Part shown: piece by piece, positions 46,556 through 53,683 of the stretch
Numbering within the stretch: position 1 is the first letter of the stretch
Layout of the letters: each line of letters starts with the position of its first letter
Source of the DNA: Bradyrhizobium sp. Tv2a-2
GTDB lineage: Bacteria > Pseudomonadota > Alphaproteobacteria > Rhizobiales > Xanthobacteraceae
DNA length: 64,000 nt
Reading direction: 5' to 3'
Assembly: GCF_000472425.1 (NCBI RefSeq)
Contig: NZ_AXAI01000012.1
Location: 197,306-261,305, forward strand
The notes under the pieces: generated by a model
Told to the model about the DNA's origin: nothing
The model's database searches: none
What the model saw: the letters and a program-made list of their open reading frames with translations, nothing else
Made by a program: the position numbers and the translations under genes

Positions 46556-46846
46556 TCAAGTTCTGTCCATGCAGTCCGAGATGTAGAACCAGCGGTCGTC
46601 ACCCACCAAGCCCTTTTGCTTGACCTCATGGCGACAGGCCTTCAGCTTGGGCCTGTTGGCACTCCACTTGGCCTTCATCTCCTTCAACTTCTGAACGCTC
46701 AGCTTGATCCGTGATGACGGCTTGGCCTCGGTGCTGGCCGCGGGCGCGGCCGTTGCCGTAGGTGCTGATGTCGTCTGGGCCGAAGTTCCCTGCAGATGCA
46801 CCGTCAGGATCACTACGGCGGTGAGGCATGTTATGGTACGAAGCAT
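46556..46846 (-). CDS. Small secreted protein, possibly PsiF-like
   Basis: A 96-residue protein with an N-terminal signal peptide (about residues 1-23, ending near TSAQ), an Ala/Thr/Pro linker, and a basic C-terminal domain with two cysteines (KLKACRHEVKQKGL and FYISDCMDRT). The Cys spacing and charge recall the PsiF phosphate-starvation family, but I am not certain. It would be periplasmic. GGGGGA precedes the ATG. It lies between the formate dehydrogenase operon and the OFA transporter in the same direction. Confidence 0.6.
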   Translation of the reverse strand: MLRTITCLTAVVILTVHLQGTSAQTTSAPTATAAPAASTEAKPSSRIKLSVQKLKEMKAKWSANRPKLKACRHEVKQKGLVGDDRWFYISDCMDRT

Positions 46847-46882
46847 GAAATCCCCCTGAATTCTTCTTGAAAATTCTAGATC

Positions 46883-46912
46883 AAAAGCGCCGGGAGGACG
46901 CGCACCCGGCGC
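46883..46912 (-). terminator. Rho-independent terminator after the OFA transporter gene
   Basis: On the minus strand an 8-bp stem (GCGCCGGG 46887-46894 paired with CCCGGCGC 46905-46912) is followed directly by TTTT. A second small hairpin, CTCCC-AAAAA-GGGAG (46916-46930), lies between it and the transporter stop. Confidence 0.7.
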
Positions 46913-46936
46913 GCCCTCCCAAAAAGGGAGCTACGG

Positions 46937-48592
46937 TTACAGGATCTTGGCCGCGCTCACCAGCGTCTTCCATACGCCCCATGCGAGGGGGATGCCGACG
47001 AACAGCCAGAACAAAGCGGCGGACAGATCGAGACCGCCCTTGCCGATGCCGAACGAGCCGTGCTGGACGCCAGCCTGGCTCTTGGCGCTCGCCGCCTGCA
47101 GCTTCGCAACCTCAGCCTCGTTCATGTACCATTTCGGGTTCACCGGCTTGACCAGGTAATTGCAGATCAGGCCCGCGACCAGCATCGCGCAGAGGATGTA
47201 CATGGTGGTGTTGTAGAGCTGATCACGCGGCACGCCGGCGGCGAGCTGGAACTCGCGGATATAGTTCACGACGACAGGACCGATGATGCCGGCGGTCGAC
47301 CACGCGGTCAGCAAGCGGCCATGGATGGCGCCGACGAACTGCGTGCCGAACATGTCGGCAAGATAGGCCGGCACAGTGGCAAAGCCACCGCCGTACATCG
47401 ACAGGATGATGCCGAAGCCGAGCACGAACAGAAGCTTCGAGCCCATTGCGGCGAAGGTCGGCGCCGACGCATAGAGCACGATGCCGAGGATGAAGAAGGT
47501 GTAATAGGTGTTCTTGCGGCCGATATAGTCCGACAGCGAGGCCCAGAAGAAGCGGCCGCCGATGTTGAACAGCGACAGCAGGCCGGCGAAGCCTGCGGCG
47601 ATCCCGGCAATCACCGTCTTCTGGTCAGCCGAAAGCTGGCTGAAGGCCACATTGGGCAGCCCGATCAGCTTGCCAGCGAAGATTTCCTGCAACATCGGAG
47701 AAGCCATGCCGATCACGCCGATGCCGGCGGAAACGTTCAAGCACAGCACCCACCAGATCAGCCAGAACTGCGGCGTCTTGTGTGCATTGTCGAGATGGAC
47801 ATGATGCTCGGAGATCATCGTCTTCTTTTCGCTCGGCGGCGTCCAGCCATCAGGCTGCCAGCCGGCCGGCGTCACCCGATAGGCGAAAGCGCCGATCATC
47901 ATGAAGACGAAGTAGATCACGCCCATGGTGACGAAGGTTTCCCAGACTCCGACCGAGGTCGGCGTCCTGAAGTAATTCATCAGGAGGTCCGCAAGCGGCG
48001 CGCCGATCATGGCACCGCCGCCGAAGCCCATGATCGCCATGCCGGTTGCCATGCCGCGGCGATCGGGAAACCATTTGATCAGCGTCGACACCGGCGAGAT
48101 GTAGCCGAGGCCGAGGCCGATGCCGCCGATCACGCCGGAGCCAAGCCACATGATCCACAGCTGGTGCACATAGATGCCGAACGCACCGATGATCAGGCCG
48201 CCGCCCCAGCACAATGCGGCGACGACGCCCGCCTTGCGCGGACCAGCGCGCTCGAGCCAGCCACCCCAGATCGCGGCGGAGACGCCGAGCACGACAAAGA
48301 ACAGTGTAAACATCCAGCCCATGCTGGCGACGCGCCAATCGCAGCTGGTGGTGAACAGTTCCTGCCACAGGGAGATGTCCGGACAGGCCTTTGGGGCCGT
48401 GAGTCCGATCGCGCGCGACAGTGGCAGCCAGAACACGGAGAACCCGTAGGCCATACCAATGCACAAATGAATGCACAGCGCGGCCGGTGGCACCAGCCAA
48501 CGGTTGAAGCCCGCCTTCGCAATCGTGTGCTCGCGATCAAGGATACCTGCGCCGGCGCCGGACATCGAGCCGGCCGTATCAGCAGTCGCCAT
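46937..48592 (-). CDS. OFA-family MFS transporter (oxalate/formate antiporter-like)
   Basis: A 551-residue major facilitator with 12 predicted membrane helices and a long cytosolic N-terminus. LCIHLCIGMAYGFSVFWLPL opens the first helix. The MFS loop motif is seen as KWFPDRRGMATGMAIMGFGGG, a strong OFA-family signature. The last helix ends near the C-terminus. Family members exchange oxalate for formate or import monocarboxylates. Being in the same direction as the formate dehydrogenase operon, it may deliver formate or oxalate, but the substrate is inferred. Confidence 0.88.
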   Translation of the reverse strand: MATADTAGSMSGAGAGILDREHTIAKAGFNRWLVPPAALCIHLCIGMAYGFSVFWLPLSRAIGLTAPKACPDISLWQELFTTSCDWRVASMGWMFTLFFVVLGVSAAIWGGWLERAGPRKAGVVAALCWGGGLIIGAFGIYVHQLWIMWLGSGVIGGIGLGLGYISPVSTLIKWFPDRRGMATGMAIMGFGGGAMIGAPLADLLMNYFRTPTSVGVWETFVTMGVIYFVFMMIGAFAYRVTPAGWQPDGWTPPSEKKTMISEHHVHLDNAHKTPQFWLIWWVLCLNVSAGIGVIGMASPMLQEIFAGKLIGLPNVAFSQLSADQKTVIAGIAAGFAGLLSLFNIGGRFFWASLSDYIGRKNTYYTFFILGIVLYASAPTFAAMGSKLLFVLGFGIILSMYGGGFATVPAYLADMFGTQFVGAIHGRLLTAWSTAGIIGPVVVNYIREFQLAAGVPRDQLYNTTMYILCAMLVAGLICNYLVKPVNPKWYMNEAEVAKLQAASAKSQAGVQHGSFGIGKGGLDLSAALFWLFVGIPLAWGVWKTLVSAAKIL

Positions 48593-49453
48593 AAATTCCT
48601 CCCCTGGCAGCCGCCCCTCGGCAGCGCATGCCCATAGACCCCGTCGTCAAGCTCCTCACGGCTGTGCGCAACACTTCGCTGCTTCGCACAATCCTCGCAA
48701 AATACGCCGGGGCCGAGAAAGCGCATTTCGGAGCCGTCACACCAGGCGCCCTTTCGGGCGCCCACTCCACTGCCTGCCGCCGCTGCACGATCCCTTGTTC
48801 TGCCTGATCGCCGACGACTTGCATCGAAGGCACGACTCAACCTCCGCCACTTCGCGGTGTCAATTCGATTGGGGCAGAAGCCGGCCTTTGTCGATAGGCA
48901 AAAGGTCGTGACCTGCAGGAGAGTGCAGTGCATCGCTGCAGGAGGTTTCTGTCTTGCAGAGCACGCATGGCAAAACTTCGGCAAGAACAAGGCAGCATCG
49001 CTGCCGCGTCGAGGCGATGTGCGTATCGCATCGAGTTTATCAATCAGGCAATTCGATTTGCCAATCAAGACAGCGGTTCGCATTCCCGCGACGCAACACG
49101 ACCGAGCTGTTAGTTAGGCAAAACCGCTCCTGTCGGGAGGGCGCAGGAAGGCCGGGTGGCCGCTGCACCCGGGGCCCTCGCGCAAAAGACATTTGCGCGA
49201 GCACGAAGACCACAGGTACGGCGGTGATCACACCGGCCTTTCCTGCGCGATGGTTTACGGCTTATACGCGCTCTCCCCAGTGAACCGGCGTTTGCCACTG
49301 TCATTCTCGCAAAGCCTTTGGGGCCCTGCGACAATTTGGCGCCTGCACGGGCGCGCCGGGACCACGCGATTTCGCCGTCCGCGACCGTGCCGCATGTCCA
49401 TCGCTTGTGGCCCAGCCAAGGCCAGGGCGCATAACCAGGGGCCGCGCACGCTG
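48593..49453. other. 861-bp gap without a supported gene
   Basis: Frames here are short and do not resemble known proteins. Visible structure includes hairpin GGCGCCC-TTTC-GGGCGCC (48745-48762) and a perfect 10-bp stem CTCGCGCAAA / TTTGCGCGAG (49177-49201). The OFA promoter should lie near 48600-48900. The stretch about 49110-49450 reads like a dispersed intergenic repeat that I recall from Bradyrhizobium genomes, but this is from memory. Confidence 0.5.
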
Positions 49454-50671
49454 CTATTCGGCCTGATCCGATGCAATGACGCCGATCGGTTGCTTGCCGA
49501 TGTCGGTCTCCTTCGTTTCCAGACGCGGCAGCAGATGTCGTGGCAAATAGAAGGCATTCGCGATCAGCGTTGGAATGACAGCGCTGCCGATCACGGTCGC
49601 GACCAGCGCCGAATACTGTTTCTGATCGATGATGCCGTGCGACAATCCGAACAGCGATGAGATGGTGCCGAAGGTCAGCCCCGTCGACATCAGCAAGGTC
49701 GTGTACATCGCCTCGCGGTCGGGCGCGGCGAAGACTTTCGTGACGGGATAGACGCCGACGATCTTGGTCGCGATCTTGATCACGAGGAAGAACAGAAATG
49801 CCGCGGGGGCGGCGATCAAGGAAGGTATCGAGACGAACGAGCCGGCGCGGATGAAGTAGAACGGCGTCAGCAGACCGAAGGTCAGCGTTCGGAGCCTGCG
49901 GATCAGCGCATGGTCCTTGCCGACCGTTCCTGCCAGCACCATGCCGATGAGATAGGCCGGCAGCACCGCTTCGCTGTCGGCCCAGCCGGCGAGCGCGCCC
50001 ATGCCAAGCAGGCAGAGCAACAGGAATTTCGTCTCGAGCTCGGAAGGGCGGTTGCCGTAGAGCCTGAAGAAGCGCGGCGTCAACCAAGGCAGCACGATGA
50101 AGACGACGACGCCAACGACGAGGAAAACGACGGTCCTGATAGTGAACGGCGCAAAGATCAAGCCCAGCGCCACCACCGTGCCGAGATCGGTGACGAAGCA
50201 CGCGGCAAGCACCGTCTTGCCGTATTCGGTGCGGTTGAAGCCGAATTCCAGCATCACCGCATAGACCACGGCGACCGAGGTCGTCGACATCGCGACGCCC
50301 GCGAGCCAGCTCGGCATGATCTGCCAGCCGAGAATGAAATGCGCGGCGGCGGCGCAGCCGAGGAACGGGAAGAAGAAGCTGGCAAGGCCGACGGCGGCCG
50401 CCTCCTTCCACTTCAGCCTGAAGACGGCGGGATCGAGCTCGGCGCCGGCGAGAAAGGTCAGCACGATCGCCCCGATGCCGGAGAGGAATTTGATCCAGGA
50501 TTCGTCCGTGCCGAGCACGGTCTGGCCGATCATCGCGCCGATGATCAGTTGCGCAATGGTTCCGACCACTATTTCGGAGAGCGCGGTCGAAATCCTGAGC
50601 CAGATCGACAACAAGCTCGCGATCAATGCGAGGCCGAGCCACAGGGCGGCCAATGCCCAGACGCTGGTCAT
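49454..50671 (-). CDS. CPA2-family cation:proton antiporter under a fluoride riboswitch
   Basis: A 405-residue membrane protein with about 12 helices. It has the Na+/H+-exchanger core pattern (LSEIVVGTIAQLIIGAMIG and SGIGAIVLTFLAGAELDPAVF) and lacks a C-terminal TrkA-N domain. It is preceded by a fluoride riboswitch and, between them, a 26-codon ORF whose TGA overlaps the ATG. AAGGAG at 7 bp spacing is its own ribosome binding site. Antiporters of this class are known in fluoride-riboswitch regulons, where they may expel F- or restore pH after HF entry. Ion specificity is not decided by the sequence. Confidence 0.88.
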   Translation of the reverse strand: MTSVWALAALWLGLALIASLLSIWLRISTALSEIVVGTIAQLIIGAMIGQTVLGTDESWIKFLSGIGAIVLTFLAGAELDPAVFRLKWKEAAAVGLASFFFPFLGCAAAAHFILGWQIMPSWLAGVAMSTTSVAVVYAVMLEFGFNRTEYGKTVLAACFVTDLGTVVALGLIFAPFTIRTVVFLVVGVVVFIVLPWLTPRFFRLYGNRPSELETKFLLLCLLGMGALAGWADSEAVLPAYLIGMVLAGTVGKDHALIRRLRTLTFGLLTPFYFIRAGSFVSIPSLIAAPAAFLFFLVIKIATKIVGVYPVTKVFAAPDREAMYTTLLMSTGLTFGTISSLFGLSHGIIDQKQYSALVATVIGSAVIPTLIANAFYLPRHLLPRLETKETDIGKQPIGVIASDQAE

Positions 50672-50748
50672 GGCGTGCTCCTTCCGAAAAGAGCCCGGCC
50701 AAAATCACATGTGACGCAATTTGGGAATGCCGGCTGATGGTCGACCAT
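50668..50748 (-). CDS. 26-residue leader ORF coupled to the antiporter gene
   Basis: ATG 50748 follows AGGAGG at 6 bp spacing on the minus strand. The frame encodes MVDHQPAFPNCVTCDFGR and ends in RSTP before TGA 50670-50668, which overlaps the antiporter ATG (ATGA). It sits between the 3' end of the fluoride riboswitch and the transporter. It has two cysteines and no obvious stalling motif. It may be a coupling ORF rather than a functional peptide. Confidence 0.4.
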   Translation of the reverse strand: MVDHQPAFPNCVTCDFGRALFGRSTP

Positions 50749-50780
50749 CGAAGTCCTCCTGCGCGCGCGTGAAGCACGTT

Positions 50781-50830
50781 GGCAGGAGTCATCAGCCCTG
50801 ACGGCGGTTTTGGGGGACTCCATCCCCGTC
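50781..50830 (-). promoter_or_regulatory. Fluoride riboswitch (crcB motif) upstream of antiporter
   Basis: On the minus strand GGGGATGGAGTCCCCC, then AAAACCGCC, then GGCTGATGACTCCTGCC appear in the order and spacing of the crcB RNA motif. The pieces pair as the family pseudoknot requires: GGGGA with TCCCC, and GGAGT with ACTCC. It lies 110 nt before the antiporter start. The aptamer would bind fluoride and turn the gene on. Confidence 0.9.
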
Positions 50831-50883
50831 GAGTGGCGATTCTAGCCCTCCCGGCGGCAATGACAAGGCCGAAGCGGGCGGCA

Positions 50884-51225
50884 TCAGCTCGCAGCCTTGG
50901 TTCCGTACTGCAGGACCTGCACCTTCTCCAGCGTGATCAAGCCGCTCGACATCATGCCGTCCAGCATCGGTAGGAAGCGGTCGATCTTGTCCTCGCTGTC
51001 GACGATCTCGATCACCAGCGGCAGGTCCTCCGACAGGCGCAGGATTTTTGTCGTGTGCAGCCGGCTGGAGGCGCCAAACCCCATGGGCCCGCGCAGCACG
51101 GTCGCGCCGGCCAGATGCATCTCGCGCGCTTTCATGACGATGGCCTCATAGAGCGGCGTGCCGCCCGACTTGTCGTCCTCGCCGATGAAGATCCGGAGCA
51201 GCACGGCCTGTTTCGGAATTTGCAT
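50884..51225 (-). CDS. DUF190 domain protein (CrcB-associated)
   Basis: A 113-residue soluble protein with the DUF190 pattern LLRIFIGEDDKSGGTPLYEA then ATVLRGPMGFGASSRLHTTK and LPLVIEIVDSEDKIDRFLPM. The fold is PII-like. It is often next to crcB, where it may sense or regulate fluoride export; the mechanism is not established. It starts 3 bp after the second crcB and is the last gene of the crcB operon; a new riboswitch begins about 54 bp beyond. Confidence 0.9.
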   Translation of the reverse strand: MQIPKQAVLLRIFIGEDDKSGGTPLYEAIVMKAREMHLAGATVLRGPMGFGASSRLHTTKILRLSEDLPLVIEIVDSEDKIDRFLPMLDGMMSSGLITLEKVQVLQYGTKAAS

Positions 51226-51228
51226 GTC

Positions 51229-51675
51229 TCAGCTCCCTTTCAATCGATTGAGGCGGCTTGCCAGCACATAGCCCAGCCAGACGGCGACGAGCCAGGTGAT
51301 GACCGACACCGCGATATATATCAGCGCCGTGGGTTCGGAGCCCGCGCGCAGCAGTCGGACCGTCTCGAGGCTGAAGGATGAAAAGGTGGTATAGCCGCCG
51401 CAGAAGCCGGTCATCACGAATTGACGCTGCCGGGTGCTCGCAAACAGGCGGCCGTCCGGCCCGCTCAGCGTCGCGTAGAAGCCAATGATGAAGGAGCCGG
51501 TAATGTTGACGAACAAAGTGGGCCATGGAAAGCCCGACACGACAGGGATGACGAGCGCAGCAATATAGCGCGCAAGGCTACCCAGCACACCACCTGCAGC
51601 AACGCAGGCATAGAGAATGGCCGTGGTCCGGGCGTTCGACGCGGCTTGGCTCGTGGTCGTCATTGTCGTGTCCAC
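51229..51675 (-). CDS. crcB: Fluoride channel CrcB/Fluc, second copy
   Basis: A four-helix fluoride channel subunit (148 residues by the GTG start at 51675; an ATG at 51663 would give 144). Motifs are GGVLGSLARYIAAL, LFVNITGSFIIGF with the pore Asn, and TGFCGGYTTFSSFSLET with the Phe/Ser track. It exports F- across the inner membrane as a dimer. It follows the first crcB by 1 bp. Two adjacent, different crcB genes usually encode the antiparallel halves of a heterodimer. Confidence 0.92.
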   Translation of the reverse strand: MDTTMTTTSQAASNARTTAILYACVAAGGVLGSLARYIAALVIPVVSGFPWPTLFVNITGSFIIGFYATLSGPDGRLFASTRQRQFVMTGFCGGYTTFSSFSLETVRLLRAGSEPTALIYIAVSVITWLVAVWLGYVLASRLNRLKGS

Positions 51676-51676
51676 T

Positions 51677-52063
51677 TCATTTCACGGCATCGACCAGGAC
51701 GAAGCCGAGCGAAGCTGCCGCAAGCGACAGCCCGACCGACAGTGCAACATAGAGCGCAGCCCGGGTGCCTTCCCCGTCGCGCGCCAGCGCAAGCGTCTGC
51801 AGGCTGAAGGAGGAAACGGTGGTGTAGGCGCCGAGAAAGCCGGTCACGGCAAACAGCCATGGATCGGGCTCTGCGAAGAGCGACGTGCTGTCCAGCGCGA
51901 GATCGCCGAAAATGCCGATGACAAACGCGCCGCTGACATTGATCAGGAGCGTGCCGTAAGGAAACGTCTCGCCGACGCGCCGCGCCACGAAGCCTGACAC
52001 GAAATAGCGCGCGACCGCGCCCAGCACACTGCCAAGCGTCACGCTGATGAAACCGCTGATCAT
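51677..52063 (-). CDS. crcB: Fluoride channel CrcB/Fluc, first copy
   Basis: A 128-residue four-helix protein. ATG 52063 gives the family N-terminus MISGFISVTLGSVLGAVARY; the open frame upstream is not family-like. Motifs INVSGAFVIGIF and TGFLGAYTTVSSFSLQT match Fluc, with TVSS where its partner has TFSS. It exports fluoride as the partner of the adjacent copy. The leader upstream is about 305 nt long and begins with a fluoride riboswitch. Confidence 0.92.
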   Translation of the reverse strand: MISGFISVTLGSVLGAVARYFVSGFVARRVGETFPYGTLLINVSGAFVIGIFGDLALDSTSLFAEPDPWLFAVTGFLGAYTTVSSFSLQTLALARDGEGTRAALYVALSVGLSLAAASLGFVLVDAVK

Positions 52064-52079
52064 GTGGCGAAGGGCCCGT

Positions 52080-52262
52080 TCAGGGGTTGGCGTCCGGCGC
52101 GAAGATAGGCGAGCCGGCAACAAGCAAACCAGTCGCAATTCTACGCAGGCGTCTCGTAGGGTGAGAAAAGCCGCGCAAGCGGCCTGCGCACCGCAACGTT
52201 CGTCCCCGCAAATGGCGGGCACGCTCCACTTTGCGCGCCCGATAATTCCCGGTCACAACCAT
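52080..52262 (-). CDS. Possible 60-residue ORF in the crcB leader
   Basis: ATG 52262 follows GGAGG at 6 bp. The product is arginine-rich (VERARHLRGRTLRCAGRLRG) and ends 16 bp before the crcB start. Composition and motif look more like translation of a dispersed rhizobial repeat than a protein. It lies between the riboswitch and crcB, in the position equivalent to the leader ORF at the antiporter. Confidence 0.25.
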   Translation of the reverse strand: MVVTGNYRARKVERARHLRGRTLRCAGRLRGFSHPTRRLRRIATGLLVAGSPIFAPDANP

Positions 52263-52368
52263 TACACACCTCCACGCGCGGCCGCGCATTGCGACCGTGC
52301 CGCACTTGATCCAGTTGCGTGTGCGCGAAGGAGTTTTGGACAAGCTCCTACCGACGCGGACAGCGCCT

Positions 52369-52418
52369 GGCAGGAGTCATCAGCCTTGCGGCGGTTATCG
52401 GGGGAACCCCATCCCCAT
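52369..52418 (-). promoter_or_regulatory. Fluoride riboswitch (crcB motif) upstream of crcB pair
   Basis: On the minus strand GGGGATGGGGTTCCCCC, then ATAACCGCC, then GGCTGATGACTCCTGCC match the crcB RNA motif. The core AACCGCC and CTGATGACTCCTG are identical to the copy before the antiporter. It lies about 305 nt before the first crcB. The remaining 52419-52538 shows no further feature. Confidence 0.92.
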
Positions 52419-52538
52419 CCAATGATGGCAAAACGTTAGTGGAAGCGGCGAAATCGCGCAATAGCGTCACAGGCGCAAATCCCGCATAGAGGGCGGCGCG
52501 GGCCAGGAAGCCACCGCCCGCGTTCGTCGCGAGGACAT

Positions 52539-53147
52539 ATGCAGGCATCGACCGTTGCCGACCATGACCGGTCACTCCGCCGGACTGTGATCCTGGTCGC
52601 GGCACTCAACTGCGCCTATTTCGGCATCGAGTTCGCGGTGGGGCTTGCGATCGGCTCGGTGTCGCTGTTTGCCGACAGCGTCGACTTCCTGGAAGACGCC
52701 TCGATCAATCTGCTGATCGCGGTTGGCCTGAACTGGAGCGCGGTGCGCCGCGCCCGGCTCGGCATGCTGCTGGCGCTGATCCTGCTCGCGCCAGCGGCAG
52801 CCGGGCTCTGGACTGCCTGGCAGAAGCTGCTGACGCTGGCGCCGCCCGCTCCGCTCCCGCTGACGCTGACCGGCCTCGGGGCGCTGGCGGTGAACCTGTG
52901 CTGCGCGCTGATGCTTGCCCGATTTCGCGACCACAGCGGAAGCCTGACGAAAGCGGCCTTCCTGTCGGCACGCAACGACACCATCGCCAATATCGCCATC
53001 ATCGCGGCAGGCGCAGTGACGGCCTATCTCTGGCACTCGGCATGGCCCGACCTCATCGTCGGCGTCGGCATTGCCATCATGAATGCGGATGCGGCGCGCG
53101 AGGTCTGGGAAGCGGCACATGAGGAGCACAAGGCGGCGCGCAGCTAA
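52539..53147 (+). CDS. CDF-like cation transporter, short form
   Basis: A 202-residue inner-membrane protein with about five or six helices. The segment GSVSLFADSVDFLEDASINL carries the acidic metal-site pattern of cation diffusion facilitators, and LSARNDTIANIAIIAAGAVT is the equivalent later site. The cytosolic C-terminal domain of typical CDF proteins is absent. It probably exports a divalent metal; which one is unknown. GAGG precedes the ATG. It diverges from the fluoride operon. Confidence 0.8.
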   Translation: MQASTVADHDRSLRRTVILVAALNCAYFGIEFAVGLAIGSVSLFADSVDFLEDASINLLIAVGLNWSAVRRARLGMLLALILLAPAAAGLWTAWQKLLTLAPPAPLPLTLTGLGALAVNLCCALMLARFRDHSGSLTKAAFLSARNDTIANIAIIAAGAVTAYLWHSAWPDLIVGVGIAIMNADAAREVWEAAHEEHKAARS

Positions 53148-53427
53148 AGCATGATCCGAGGGCCAGGTTCGTGCAGCCCAGCCCTGCACTATCCCGCACT
53201 GCCGCATACGAAATATTAAACCTTGCCCGGCATGTTGGCGACGTGATCGCTGGGAAGGCGATCACATTGCGGCCCAACGCGAGCGACCTCGTCTGGTGTC
53301 TCCAGCCGCTGACAAGCCGCTTCCGCTTCTTCAAGTGGAGCGCGAGACGCCAAGAAGTGAGAGTTAAATCACATTCTTGATTTGAAGCCGTTCAAGCAAA
53401 ATCCCGTGATCGGAAAGTTCTTTCGCT

Positions 53428-53676
53428 TCAAGCGTGAAGACTCGACTTCTCATCCATTTTCTCGATCAGGAAAACGATGCGATTGTCGTTGCGTTCGGTG
53501 ATCTCCACCTTGTCGCCCGTCTCGCGGATCAGGTTCGGAATGTCGATCACCGACAATGGGTCGGTGCAGTGAACTTCCAGGAAATCGCCTGCCTTGACGG
53601 ACTTCAGCGCCTTGCGCGTCTTCAGCGCGGGCAGCGGGCATTTCAGGCCGGTGAGATCGAGCTTTGTCGTGGTCAT
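53428..53676 (-). CDS. TusA-family sulfurtransferase-like protein
   Basis: An 82-residue SirA/TusA-like protein starting MTTTKLDLTGLKCPLPALKT. The sulfur-carrying cysteine is in the family motif LKCPLPALKTRKAL, and FLEVHCTDPLSVIDIPNL follows. I prefer ATG 53676 (an earlier in-frame ATG at 53700 lies inside moeA). It may deliver sulfur for molybdopterin or formate dehydrogenase maturation, since it is the last gene after moeA and close to fdhD. The 280 bp beyond, to 53148, holds no supported gene. Confidence 0.85.
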   Translation of the reverse strand: MTTTKLDLTGLKCPLPALKTRKALKSVKAGDFLEVHCTDPLSVIDIPNLIRETGDKVEITERNDNRIVFLIEKMDEKSSLHA

Positions 53677-53683
53677 GGGGGTC

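Noticed and set aside
48593..49117. Short open frames in the gap upstream of the OFA transporter
   Set aside because: None has a good ribosome binding site or protein-like composition; the region is treated as non-coding.
49110..50792. 560-codon minus-strand frame overlapping the antiporter in another phase
   Set aside because: It has no hydrophobic pattern or known motif and covers the riboswitch leader; the antiporter frame is clearly the real one.
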